Below, one piece after another: positions 49,244 through 56,866 of a DNA stretch of 64,000 nt. The notes below the pieces were generated by a model. The model was not told where the DNA came from and did no database searches. It saw only the letters and a list, made by a program, of their open reading frames with translations. A program made the position numbers and the translations under genes. Source of the DNA: a virus. Position 1 is the stretch's first letter, and the number at the start of each line of letters is the position of its first letter. The stretch covers positions 124,001-188,000 of IMG/VR virus record IMGVR_UViG_3300047558_000137; one strand, 5' to 3'.

Positions 49244-49471
49244 TTACGTTAATGCTTTAAAAGAGCCTACTAGATAGATTACAACCACAACTAGTTCTAC
49301 TATGATTAGGCTCCATTTCTTCCATATAAATCCTAACCAGAGCCATAATAGATTGGCAGCTAGACAGACAAATATATTAATAGGATAATAGTTAAAACTT
49401 GTTAACCAAACACCCAACAACAGTATTAGTGTAGCTGACCATTCTACTATAAACTCTAGGTTAAATTTCAT
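49244..49471 (-). CDS. small membrane protein between AhpC and AhpD (75 aa)
   Basis: Two to three hydrophobic segments ('SATLILLLGVWLTSFNYYPINIF', 'LAANLLWLWLGFIW', 'LIIVELVVVVIYLVG'). ATG overlaps the ahpC stop (TAATG). Confidence 0.6.
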   Translation of the reverse strand: MKFNLEFIVEWSATLILLLGVWLTSFNYYPINIFVCLAANLLWLWLGFIWKKWSLIIVELVVVVIYLVGSFKALT

Positions 49472-50016
49472 TAAAGTGTTTCACCACCGATTGGGCGTGA
49501 GCATGGGCACAACTCGCCAGTTTGCAATGCATCTAATACACGCAATGCTTCGTCTGGGTTACGGCCAACATCCAAGTTGTTTACTGTAACGTGTTGGATG
49601 ATGTTGTCTGGGTCAACAATAAATGTTGCACGTAGTGCGGCACCTGCTGGACCATAGAAGATACCCAATTGCTCGGCCAAGCTGTTTTCGTCGCGAGCTA
49701 CGTCAGCAAATGACCAGCTGTTAGTTTTCTTCAAGTCTTCGTGTGCGTTACGCCAAGCCAACTTGCAGAACTCATTGTCTGTTGAGCCGATTAGCAATAC
49801 TGCATCACGGTCAGCAAAGTCCGAATTCAACTTGTCGTAGGCTACGATTTCAGTTGGACATACAAAAGTAAAGTCCTTTGGATAATAAACGATTACTTTC
49901 CATTTACCTTCAAAGCTCTTGTCTGTGATGGTTTCAAATGCGCCGTCTGGTGTCAATGCGCCTGGCTTAACGCCTGTTACTGCAAAACTTGTGATTTTGT
50001 CGCCGATAGTTTTCAT
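49471..50016 (-). CDS. ahpC: AhpC-type 2-Cys peroxiredoxin
   Basis: A 181-residue peroxiredoxin. Peroxidatic Cys is in 'DFTFVCPTEIVAYDKL', the conserved Arg in 'LRATFIVDPDNIIQH', and a C-terminal resolving Cys in 'TGELCPCSRP'. Reduces hydrogen peroxide and organic peroxides. Phage-borne AhpC is unusual; with AhpD it forms a likely accessory metabolic module. Confidence 0.93.
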   Translation of the reverse strand: MKTIGDKITSFAVTGVKPGALTPDGAFETITDKSFEGKWKVIVYYPKDFTFVCPTEIVAYDKLNSDFADRDAVLLIGSTDNEFCKLAWRNAHEDLKKTNSWSFADVARDENSLAEQLGIFYGPAGAALRATFIVDPDNIIQHVTVNNLDVGRNPDEALRVLDALQTGELCPCSRPIGGETL

Positions 50017-50041
50017 TTTAGTTTCCTTTAAGTTAATGAAT

Positions 50042-50386
50042 TTATTTTTGTGATCTGCAATTTGGGCAAATCAATTCTAAGTTAGATTCGTCATTATTGT
50101 AACTGTTGTTGTCTTTGTATTCTACTACCAAAGGTGCAGGTTCTCCTTGCCATTCTGTAATACCGCAACGTTCGCATTTGTGACCACGTTCTTGGATCAA
50201 ATATTTTTTAACCCAATCTGGCACTTGCCTCCAAGCTGATGGCTCTTTGGCCATTTTCCAATCGTTAACCAATTGGCGGCTGCGGTGTTGTTGTTGACAA
50301 CTATTGTTGCAGTATTTGTTAGTATAACTATTACCTTTGATAGGATTGTTACGACCACAATTCAAACAAGTAAAACAACGTGACAT
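50042..50386 (-). CDS. HNH-fold zinc protein with altered catalytic residues
   Basis: Two zinc-type pairs: 'CLNCGRN...YCNNSC' at the N-terminus and 'CERCG...CPNC' framing an HNH-like centre. Where active HNH enzymes have DHIDGN and NCH, this one has 'VEYKDNNSYNND' and 'CPNCRSQ', so the usual catalytic His is replaced by Tyr. Either inactive or with altered function. Confidence 0.65.
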   Translation of the reverse strand: MSRCFTCLNCGRNNPIKGNSYTNKYCNNSCQQQHRSRQLVNDWKMAKEPSAWRQVPDWVKKYLIQERGHKCERCGITEWQGEPAPLVVEYKDNNSYNNDESNLELICPNCRSQK

Positions 50387-50497
50387 ATCTTCTTTCTCTA
50401 GAGCTAATCTAAAAGCACTATGTAATTACTTAGTGCTCTATACTTGGTAATTATATACGCATATAACTATAAATCAAGTCATTTGGTTAAATACGTT

Positions 50498-51136
50498 GTG
50501 TTCAAGCCAACCATTGCACTTTATCAACACCATCCCGAAGCTTCCCGAGATTGCGGGCAGGGAATAATTTTGTCAATGGCTGATAGATATAACATTGTAG
50601 AGTTCGCTGAGCAGGACTGCACAGATGAATTTCTAAGCAAAGTGGACCTGCTAGCATTTCCCGGGGGAATAGGAGATGCAGACAAATACTACGAATTCTT
50701 CCGACGCAAAACGGCCAATAGAGTGGCCGATTTTATTGACCGTGGTGGCCGCTATCTAGGTATCTGTATGGGCGCATACTGGGCTGGCCTTAACTATTTT
50801 GATATCCTAGATGGAGCAGACGCAGTACAGTATATCAAACAACCCACTGCTGACATACGCCGTAGCTACGGAACTGTGGCTCCTGTTACTTGGAATAATA
50901 CAGGCTATAATATGTATTTCTACGATGGCTGTACGTTTACGGGCAACAACTTTGAAACCGTGGCACGTTACGCAAACGGTGACCCAATGGCTATAAGAAA
51001 AGGCAGTATAGGGTTAATTGGCTGTCATCCCGAAAGCCAAGAATATTGGTACGATAAACCCTACTTAAAGGGCCATTGGCACAATGGGCAACACAATCGG
51101 CTGTTGCTTAATTTTGTTGATCAGCTGATGCTCTGA
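50498..51136 (+). CDS. class I glutamine amidotransferase-like (BPL_N type) protein
   Basis: The body has 'LLAFPGGIGDADKYYEFF', nucleophile-elbow 'RYLGICMGAYWAGL' (Cys in GICMGAYW) and 'IGLIGCHPESQEYWY' (His-Pro-Glu), matching the GATase fold and in particular biotin-protein-ligase N-terminal-domain proteins. GTG 50498 is proposed as start; an upstream TTG at 50444 would add 18 residues. Plus-strand singleton whose end overlaps the next minus gene. Confidence 0.7.
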   Translation: MFKPTIALYQHHPEASRDCGQGIILSMADRYNIVEFAEQDCTDEFLSKVDLLAFPGGIGDADKYYEFFRRKTANRVADFIDRGGRYLGICMGAYWAGLNYFDILDGADAVQYIKQPTADIRRSYGTVAPVTWNNTGYNMYFYDGCTFTGNNFETVARYANGDPMAIRKGSIGLIGCHPESQEYWYDKPYLKGHWHNGQHNRLLLNFVDQLML

Positions 51137-51365
51137 TCTTCATACCTAGTAGTGTGCCAAAGAACGCACCTAGTAAAGCAAACACTAGAGCAAAGTGATC
51201 AGTAACATAGTTAATTACTGCTAGGCTAGCAGTGAATGTTACAACCACACTCCACAAGGCTGCTACCACAGGACGATTGTGTTGTACACTCTTTAAGAAA
51301 TAGATGTAAATTACATCAGTGAAAAACACAGCCAAAAACGTTATTAGGTATATATCCCAGGTCAT
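51108..51365 (-). CDS. small membrane protein (85 aa)
   Basis: Three hydrophobic helices ('LITFLAVFFTDVIYIYFL', 'VAALWSVVVTFTASLAVI', 'FALVFALLGAFFGTLLGM'). Coupled to the 45-aa gene upstream (ATGA). Confidence 0.6.
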   Translation of the reverse strand: MTWDIYLITFLAVFFTDVIYIYFLKSVQHNRPVVAALWSVVVTFTASLAVINYVTDHFALVFALLGAFFGTLLGMKIRASADQQN

Positions 51366-51499
51366 TTGGCTTTTTCCACTTCTGCTTTCTTTTCAGCATA
51401 GATAGGTTCAGGTAGGTGCGGGGTAATAACATAGTAGTTAGCACCCCACCACCCAATTGCCGATAGTCCGCCGGCTACAATTAATTCGATGATTATCAT
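51362..51499 (-). CDS. 45-aa membrane peptide
   Basis: ATG 51499 to TGA 51362. N-terminal hydrophobic stretch (IIIELIVAGGLSAIGWWG) then 'YVITPHLPEPIYAEKKAEVEKAK'. ATGA with the downstream gene. The start sits in a palindromic CGATGATTATCATCG. Confidence 0.5.
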   Translation of the reverse strand: MIIIELIVAGGLSAIGWWGANYYVITPHLPEPIYAEKKAEVEKAK

Positions 51500-51510
51500 C
51501 GAGTATTTAA

Positions 51511-52077
51511 TTAATCATCGATGTCCTCATAATATTCTTCGTCCTCATAAATGTAGTCTTTGTTATCATAGTCCTGATAATAGGCTTCATTTGGTGCAAG
51601 GATTCGGAATTGTCCTGCGTACTTTAATGCAGCCATAGTAAGATCGTATTCTTCTCGGATATCGCAGATAGCCCATCTGCTACCACACGACCCGATAACT
51701 TCTTTCAGCTTACTGTGTTTAAATTCATTATCTTTAAGGGCTCGGTGAATACCAGACCCTTGACTTAAAATAATACGCCCAGCTCGCTGTTCGGGATGTT
51801 TGAGCCATGCATCCATAATACCCAACGAACTAATCGTGGCATTATTGTCTGGATCAATGGTTAACTTACACTTCTTGAATTTGATACTACCCTTGGTCTT
51901 TTCATTACCAGGAGTTTCCTTGGTGCTCCAAGGCATATCTGAGGTTACGTGATTGACGTAGAACGTGACGCCATGTGCTTTTACAACCCACATTGGTATG
52001 GTTGGATCTGCCAAGTGTCCTTTGTTAAAGTGAAACACTAGGTCTTTACATTTGTATTCAATCTATTTTTGTGACAT
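51511..52077 (-). CDS. conserved phage protein with in-frame amber at codon 5
   Basis: A strong AAGGAG site precedes ATG 52077. Translation reads M-S-Q-K then TAG (52065-52063), and continues in frame as IEYKCKDLVFHFNKGHL... to TAA 51511 (189 codons including stop). A GTG further in (52038) could restart but has no ribosome-binding site. The sequence 'IEYKCKDLVFHFNKGHLADP' is what I expect at the N-terminus of a conserved phage protein, with the amber probably at a CAG (Gln). An amber-suppressor tRNA lies just upstream. Acidic, Tyr/Asp-rich C-terminus. Confidence 0.75.
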
Positions 52078-52103
52078 GCTGTTCTCCTTGGTTATGTCAA
52101 TAA

Positions 52104-52111
52104 TATTTATA
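52104..52111 (-). promoter_or_regulatory. T4-late-like promoter TATAAATA
   Basis: TATAAATA between the tRNA 3' end and the amber-containing gene, followed by AAGGAG and ATG 52077. Confidence 0.6.
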
Positions 52112-52113
52112 AA

Positions 52114-52189
52114 TGGTGCGCTAGACGGGACTCGAACCCGTACATGGGAGTTTTAGAGGCTCCTGCTCTAACCTTTTAGCTACTAGCGC
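52114..52189 (-). tRNA. tRNA with anticodon CUA (amber suppressor), CCA encoded
   Basis: A 76-nt cloverleaf: acceptor GCGCTAG/CTAGCGC, discriminator A, encoded CCA, D arm with G18G19, T arm ACGGG-TTCGAGT-CCCGT, 5-nt variable loop. The anticodon loop is C-T-CTA-A-A in a GGAGC/ACTCC stem, with a C31-A39 mismatch. With T33 fixed, the anticodon reads CUA, pairing with UAG. Short variable loop and A73 argue against Tyr, Ser or Leu identity. An Arg-UCU ancestry with a shifted loop is possible. Confidence 0.75.
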
Positions 52190-52197
52190 ATGTAGTA

Positions 52198-52225
52198 ATT
52201 ATACAAGATTTTGATTTAACTGCAA
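52198..52225 (-). promoter_or_regulatory. sigma-70 promoter of the tRNA
   Basis: TTGCAG, 16-nt spacer, TATAAT on the minus strand; predicted start is 1-2 nt before the mature tRNA 5' end. Confidence 0.7.
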
Positions 52226-52234
52226 GTATTTTGG

Positions 52235-52369
52235 TTATTTTTTATTGCAGTCTTTGCAGGGTGTAGTTCTTTTGATGTCACAATCACCGCAGGCACCTTT
52301 ATGTGCTAGCCAACGTGGAGCATAGACTATAGGTTCGTATTTTGCGGGTTTTGATTCTGAGCATTGCAT
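52235..52369 (-). CDS. 44-aa Cys-rich peptide
   Basis: ATG 52369 with GGAG 6 nt upstream. MQCSESKPAKYEP... ending 'CGDCDIKRTTPCKDC'. Zinc-binding pattern of four to five Cys. Not in a longer frame. Confidence 0.55.
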   Translation of the reverse strand: MQCSESKPAKYEPIVYAPRWLAHKGACGDCDIKRTTPCKDCNKK

Positions 52370-52423
52370 ACATGTCTCCGTAACTTATATATAACGTTTG
52401 ATAGCTACGTTACGTTGACATGT

Positions 52424-52732
52424 TTAACGTTTTTTTGCACGTTGGGCAAAGACATCATTGGCTGTGGCAACCACGGTCTGCTGATATACCTTAGGTGTAG
52501 GCTTTGTTAAATCGACCACTTCTGCCACTGTGTGCTCATGGCAAATACGTTCGTTTTCAATTACACGAAGTGTGGCACAGTCCTGCCCTGCTACATGACT
52601 TAGTGCATGATCTGCTGGACCTTTACCTGTTGCAGCCATAACAGCCATGCTGGCGCTGGTAACTGGATACTCTGCAACCACAGCGCATCCAGTTAGTTGA
52701 ACAAGTAATAGGCTATACCAGATCTTCGTCAT
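52424..52732 (-). CDS. small lipoprotein
   Basis: Signal sequence with a lipobox (LLLVQLTGC) and start at ATG 52732. After Cys 'AVVAEYPVTSASMAVMAATGK' and a C-terminal basic segment. Probably anchored to the inner or outer membrane. Confidence 0.6.
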   Translation of the reverse strand: MTKIWYSLLLVQLTGCAVVAEYPVTSASMAVMAATGKGPADHALSHVAGQDCATLRVIENERICHEHTVAEVVDLTKPTPKVYQQTVVATANDVFAQRAKKR

Positions 52733-53045
52733 CAAATGGTACCGGTTGCCATCCTAACTTTAGAAAGTCTTCACGAACATCGTCAGCAACAAATCCTTCG
52801 TTACCTGAACAGTAGTAGTCCATGTAATCTTCGTTGCGTCTAGCTATATGTGCCATCATGCCTCCTGCATAGCGCCAGGTACATGACCAAGTGTCGTCTT
52901 TAAGGATAGGCATAACTTCACGCTTTTGCCATTGCATATTGCAGAGTGCCGCATAGACTCTCTGTGCATAATCATAGTCTGTACGAATCTTTGCAACAAT
53001 CCAGTCGCAATCTTCTAATTCATGCTCTAGACTAGGGCTTGTCAT
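52713..53045 (-). CDS. conserved phage protein, paralogue of 46108, TAG stop
   Basis: Start at ATG 53045 (ATGA). 'YAQRVYAALCNMQWQKREVMPIL', 'TWSCTWRYAGGMMAHIARRNEDYMDYYCSG' and 'VREDFLKLGWQPVP' define the same family as 46108. Ends in TAG. Confidence 0.65.
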   Translation of the reverse strand: MTSPSLEHELEDCDWIVAKIRTDYDYAQRVYAALCNMQWQKREVMPILKDDTWSCTWRYAGGMMAHIARRNEDYMDYYCSGNEGFVADDVREDFLKLGWQPVPFDDEDLV

Positions 53046-53341
53046 GACAGTACTCGAATGTGTGTTACATTGGCGGTACGGAAACTGCGCCATTCACTTT
53101 TATCCAAACACCAAACACTCATTGACTTTGGATCGTGTATGCGTGTTTCATGTAGTTTGGCTGCATCACGTGCAGGCAATGCTGATGCCATTAATGTGCA
53201 GGGCATTGTACGCTTTTCGCCATTTACTTTTGTAAAGGTTACTTCGCATTGATGTTTCCAAAGTAAGTTTTGGATTTCGCGGAATCGTGTATCCAAATCA
53301 AAGTCTGGATTGTCATTGTTAAATTCGTAGTCTAAACTCAT
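53042..53341 (-). CDS. DUF2693-like small protein
   Basis: 'CEVTFTKVNGEKRTMPCTLM' and 'LDKSEWRSFRTANVTHIRVL' match the pattern of DUF2693 (SH3-like) proteins: VxFTKxxGxxRxMxCTL...WRSFRxxxV. Function unknown. Confidence 0.65.
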   Translation of the reverse strand: MSLDYEFNNDNPDFDLDTRFREIQNLLWKHQCEVTFTKVNGEKRTMPCTLMASALPARDAAKLHETRIHDPKSMSVWCLDKSEWRSFRTANVTHIRVLS

Positions 53342-53952
53342 TGTATACCTCGTCCTAGTATTGTACCATATTCTGGATTTTCCTCAGTGTACAAGACCTG
53401 ATATCCGTTGTTTAACAGCAACGGAACCACAGCGCCACATTTGCCACTGTAATGTCCCCAGTATTTGTTGTACCAAGTGTCATCGCATACCACAATACTC
53501 TGTTCAGCCATTGCAGGTAGTGCGTAGACCATTTGTTGCAGATGTGCAGCCTGACTATTGACGTTGTTCATTTCAAAGCCCAACTGTTTATAGCGGACCT
53601 GTTGATCACGTACAAAGTCTTCAGTCTTTTCTGGGTGCCAGTCCCAATCAAAGTTATCCAAGTACAAAAAGCTAATGTAAGCAATATGACTGGGAAAATG
53701 TTTGAGATAAGATTCGCCAGTTTGGTTAATGACCTCTACGTTGGGGATGTCTTGTTCAATAACAAAGTTACAGTTATTGATGTCCATATCCACTGTAAAC
53801 AGGCTTTTACCAAATCTAGAGGCCCACTCAGCAATGGTTTTTGTACTACCGTCATCGCCATTACGACTTGTGCCAATTTCTACAAACTGGCCAATGTAGT
53901 CCGGATCAAATTGATCTAGATACTGCTCGGCTCGACGGAATACTTGTCCCAT
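53338..53952 (-). CDS. class I methyltransferase-like protein
   Basis: 'IGQFVEIGTSRNGDDGSTKTI' is a motif I (VEIGxxxGxST) as in CmcI/class I methyltransferases; 'LFTVDMDINNC' supplies the acidic residue after strand 2. C-terminal 'QSIVVCDDTWYN' may bind metal. Substrate unknown. Confidence 0.65.
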   Translation of the reverse strand: MGQVFRRAEQYLDQFDPDYIGQFVEIGTSRNGDDGSTKTIAEWASRFGKSLFTVDMDINNCNFVIEQDIPNVEVINQTGESYLKHFPSHIAYISFLYLDNFDWDWHPEKTEDFVRDQQVRYKQLGFEMNNVNSQAAHLQQMVYALPAMAEQSIVVCDDTWYNKYWGHYSGKCGAVVPLLLNNGYQVLYTEENPEYGTILGRGIQ

Positions 53953-54119
53953 TACTTAGACTGATTGCGGCTAGTGCGTTGGCGGCTTTCGCTTTGAAGA
54001 ACTTCAACAAAGCTACGGACAAATGCGCCACGAACGTGACGATCTGGGATAGTGCTAGCCCGGCGCTTTACTTCTTTGGTCAGTTTAACTGCCTTGGGAT
54101 CGTAACCTTTACATGTCAT
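53952..54119 (-). CDS. conserved 55-aa phage protein
   Basis: ATG 54119 with AAGGAA; MTCKGYDPKAVKL... 'IPDRHVRGAFVRSFVEVLQSES' is a recognisable small basic phage protein of unknown function. Confidence 0.7.
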   Translation of the reverse strand: MTCKGYDPKAVKLTKEVKRRASTIPDRHVRGAFVRSFVEVLQSESRQRTSRNQSK

Positions 54120-54169
54120 TTTGTTTTCCTTAGTTAAATGAATATTTTACAATAATTATCTTAAAAAGT

Positions 54170-54403
54170 CTAGGCTTTGTCAGCTAGAACGTTGAAAGTT
54201 TGTTCGTGTTTATACACGTTGGCAATAGGAACTACATATCCACGATCAAGTGCCCAGTTAAGTGAGTCTCGGACCGATGTTGGGCAATCGTGTTTAATGG
54301 CCAGCATTGCCCGTGGAACAAGCCTTACTCCGTCAACAAGATTGTAACCTTCATCTCCGGGTTGCAAGGCAGTTGTGTTGGATTCGTGCAGGATATAAGT
54401 CAT
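54170..54403 (-). CDS. hypothetical phage protein (77 aa), TAG stop
   Basis: 'DGVRLVPRAMLAIKHDCPTSVRDSLNWALDRGYVVPI' is helical. Ends in TAG. Confidence 0.55.
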   Translation of the reverse strand: MTYILHESNTTALQPGDEGYNLVDGVRLVPRAMLAIKHDCPTSVRDSLNWALDRGYVVPIANVYKHEQTFNVLADKA

Positions 54404-54444
54404 TTAATGACAAACTCAATTACCATGATTAGAATAGCAGCCAT
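54400..54444 (-). CDS. possible 14-aa micro-ORF
   Basis: ATG 54444 with GGAG 6 nt upstream encodes the hydrophobic MAAILIMVIEFVIK and its TGA overlaps the next ATG (ATGA). Could be a translational coupling leader or membrane micropeptide. Confidence 0.3.
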   Translation of the reverse strand: MAAILIMVIEFVIK

Positions 54445-54445
54445 T

Positions 54446-54676
54446 TTATACTCCAAAATGTTTTTGTATTGCTTCTAGGTAGTTGTCAGTTCCAAGATGT
54501 TGGTTACCGTTGTCAATCTTGTCATAGATGCCGGCACATTCTTTGACAATCAACAGGGCGAATTTTTCCATATTGTCGGTAATAGGCAAATGCTCTAGTT
54601 TGGCAGTATAAATCCCGGTACTATCTAAACTAAAGCCACTCTTTTTAGCAAGTTCTCGAATTCGTTCGCTCATCAC
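54446..54676 (-). CDS. MNERI/HFGVEE-family protein (76 aa)
   Basis: Member of the second paralogous family (described at 58233..58433): 'MSERIRELAKKSGF', 'FALLIVKECAGI', 'AIQKHFGV'. Ends GGAGTA TAA, supplying GGAG to the micro-ORF downstream. Confidence 0.65.
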   Translation of the reverse strand: MMSERIRELAKKSGFSLDSTGIYTAKLEHLPITDNMEKFALLIVKECAGIYDKIDNGNQHLGTDNYLEAIQKHFGV

Positions 54677-54909
54677 TTACCCCATAACATTAAGAAACGC
54701 CAGATAACAAGTTCGTACATGGTCTGTCCCTGCATGTTACGCACTCGACCGAAAAGAAAATAGCTGGTCTTTTCTTTTTCACGATCAGTAATATGTGTCC
54801 AACAATCGTTGGCCCAATTTACTGAAAATAAATAACCAAACAGAGTAAAATACCTAGGCTCATTCGGGCAAGGATAGGTATTAAAGTATTCTCGGGCACG
54901 TTCACTCAT
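54673..54909 (-). CDS. hypothetical, MSER-like start (78 aa)
   Basis: Begins MSERAREYFNTYPCPNEP but otherwise unlike the MNERI family; 'DREKEKTSYFLFGRVRNMQGQ' centre. ATGA overlaps. Confidence 0.5.
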   Translation of the reverse strand: MSERAREYFNTYPCPNEPRYFTLFGYLFSVNWANDCWTHITDREKEKTSYFLFGRVRNMQGQTMYELVIWRFLMLWGK

Positions 54910-55139
54910 TCTATCAAACTCCTTATAAGTTCTTGCTGAGATTGCTCTTTGTTCATAGTTGACAATAAGTATAGCATTTGCGATTCGTCTGCAATAACTT
55001 CTTCGTCTTCCCCGTTAGGGCTTTGGATAATTTTGCTTTCAATAAATTGATACTGTGCGCTGTCTTCGCCGAAGAAGAGTTTACACAATGTCTTGTATGA
55101 CCCTAGTGTGCTAGGCATGCCAGTACTAAGAGTTATCAC
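54906..55139 (-). CDS. hypothetical phage protein (77 aa)
   Basis: Acidic helical protein (LGSYKTLCKLFFGEDSAQYQF). ATGA overlap with the DNA ligase gene. Confidence 0.5.
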   Translation of the reverse strand: MITLSTGMPSTLGSYKTLCKLFFGEDSAQYQFIESKIIQSPNGEDEEVIADESQMLYLLSTMNKEQSQQELIRSLIE

Positions 55140-56437
55140 AGTTTTTCTCCTGGGTTAAATCCGCGGAATCGCAGGAATCGGGGGAAGCGCAAACTATAGG
55201 TACCATCTTGGTTCTGTGTAATAGCATCTGCTCTTACTTCAACAATTTGACCAAGGCACTTAGTACGATGATTCCAAAACTCAATTCGATTATCATCGCT
55301 AAAGCCACTACCAACGTTGACTGTAATCTTGCGTTCGTCGTCCACACCTGAGCAAACAAATGCTCCCAGGCGTCCGACATTACGTCCAGTACCTTCTTCA
55401 ACATCAATGACCTCCAAACTAACCTCAATAAAAGGTTTCTGCTTGAGCCAGGCCACACTGCGTTTACACTCGTAGACAGCATCGGGATCTTTGATCATAA
55501 TGCCTTCATACCCTCCAGCAATGGCAGTGGCGTTAATTTCTTTAAAGCGAGCAAGTCCTTGGTTAGTGTCTAGATCAACAAGTTCTTGCCCTAGTACACT
55601 TACATTGGGCATGTGTTCTGCAATAGGTGCAATCCACGCACGAAGTTGGGCACTGCGTTGGTGTTGCGTTTTAGTGCTAACACCTGCTTGGAACTCGCTT
55701 AGTGGCAGAATGTCAAACAGATTGAGTACTGCATCGTCGGCTTTAACATCACCTTTGCGATGGATCTGCTTCATTAGATCTTGGAAGTTGCCTGACATAA
55801 TCTCACCGTCAAGCACCATTGGCTCTTTAAAGAAGATAGCATGTTTGGCAATCTGTTGCTTAACTGTTTCAAAGTTAACCAGCTCTTTGCCGTTGCGGCT
55901 ATATTGATCAACCTGTCCATTGGGATAGGCGATTGTGATAACACGGACACCGTCTAGTTTAACTTCAATGAGTTTTTGGCCCGAAACCTTGCTTTCGTGC
56001 TTGGCCCCATCATGTGCTAGCTGGCATTCAAATACAGGCACATGATAGCGGGCATCTGCGTGTTTGTTGACAGTTGAGTCACTAGTACCACAGCGCATAT
56101 CCTTAATAAGAATACGGCGGTACCAACGATTCCATTCAGCTTCGGTTGCCTTTTGGCGCATATGGTTAACTGCGGCAATGGCGTTATTACCAGTTAGTTC
56201 ACGTTTACGAAGTTGTTCAGCAAACAGCCAAAATGTTTCGGGCTTGAGTCCGGCTCCGTCGCCAGTCTTTTCTTCGACCTTTTTAACACCAAAGGTAATC
56301 ATAGCATCGTAAGCATAACGAAAGCCTTTAAACAGCTCGTCATTGCCTGCGGCACTTTCACGTTGGATAACAGATTCCTTAAACAGGCGACTGTTGTCGC
56401 TTTCAAGTTCTGCAATTACATCCCAAGGTTTATTCAT
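55136..56437 (-). CDS. ATP-dependent DNA ligase (T4 gp30-like)
   Basis: A 433-residue ligase. Motif I 'KLIEVKLDGVRVI' has nucleophile K160; motif III is 'MVLDGEIMSGNFQDLM'; motif IV 'YEGIMIKDPDAVYECKRS'; motif V 'AWLKQKPF'. Seals nicks at replication forks. Length is close to T4 ligase (487) with a shorter N-terminus. Overlaps neighbours (ATGA). Confidence 0.93.
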   Translation of the reverse strand: MNKPWDVIAELESDNSRLFKESVIQRESAAGNDELFKGFRYAYDAMITFGVKKVEEKTGDGAGLKPETFWLFAEQLRKRELTGNNAIAAVNHMRQKATEAEWNRWYRRILIKDMRCGTSDSTVNKHADARYHVPVFECQLAHDGAKHESKVSGQKLIEVKLDGVRVITIAYPNGQVDQYSRNGKELVNFETVKQQIAKHAIFFKEPMVLDGEIMSGNFQDLMKQIHRKGDVKADDAVLNLFDILPLSEFQAGVSTKTQHQRSAQLRAWIAPIAEHMPNVSVLGQELVDLDTNQGLARFKEINATAIAGGYEGIMIKDPDAVYECKRSVAWLKQKPFIEVSLEVIDVEEGTGRNVGRLGAFVCSGVDDERKITVNVGSGFSDDNRIEFWNHRTKCLGQIVEVRADAITQNQDGTYSLRFPRFLRFRGFNPGEKL

Positions 56438-56777
56438 AGTCGTACTCTTTGTTCAATTGTTCCACTGCCGCGTCCATGATGATTTCATCAAATGCCAGTT
56501 CAGTTCGATTATACATTACTTGACTATATTCTTTACCATAGTTGCCAGTGATTTTGTATTGGCTGGCACCAAATTTAAATGCCTTAGGAAACTCACGACC
56601 ACGATTGCCCAATCCGTTGTTGTACAGATCGTAGTAGCAGTTCATTGCAATACGAAAACGTTCTAGAGCAGGATTGTTTTTAACATCAACTACTGGACCC
56701 ATTGTGGGAATACGCTTGTGCAGAGCATCTGCAAGTGCTTGATATCGACCGTTGCCGCTCCAGTATGTTTTTTCCAT
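56430..56777 (-). CDS. conserved phage protein (115 aa)
   Basis: ATG 56777 with AGGAG; 'YWSGNGRYQALADALHKRIP' and 'RFRIAMNCYYDLYNNGLGNRG' are hallmarks of a widespread phage hypothetical. Function unknown. Confidence 0.7.
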   Translation of the reverse strand: MEKTYWSGNGRYQALADALHKRIPTMGPVVDVKNNPALERFRIAMNCYYDLYNNGLGNRGREFPKAFKFGASQYKITGNYGKEYSQVMYNRTELAFDEIIMDAAVEQLNKEYDYE

Positions 56778-56807
56778 TTCCAACTCCTGTTGTGTTTTGC
56801 TATGTCT

Positions 56808-56843
56808 AAATTATAACATGATTTTGGGCAAATTTTACCCAAA
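56808..56843 (-). promoter_or_regulatory. extended -10 promoter with inverted repeat upstream
   Basis: TGTTATAAT near 56808-56816 (minus strand), preceded by TTTGGG-TAAAATTT-GCCCAAA (56823-56843). Leader contains AGGAG before ATG 56777. Confidence 0.5.
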
Positions 56844-56866
56844 TGTTGCAAAAATACAACGTAGTA

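Noticed and set aside
52114-52189. tRNA-Arg(UCU) interpretation
   Set aside because: Would need a 9-nt or shifted anticodon loop without U33; the 7-nt loop with U33 gives CUA.
51511-54403. Whole-genome reassignment of TAG to an amino acid
   Set aside because: Several ordinary genes here still end in TAG with no plausible extension (for example 52713 and 54170), and apart from 52065 I saw no in-frame TAG inside genes.
55491-55907. Plus-strand open frame opposite the DNA ligase
   Set aside because: Antisense shadow of a gene with clear ligase motifs.
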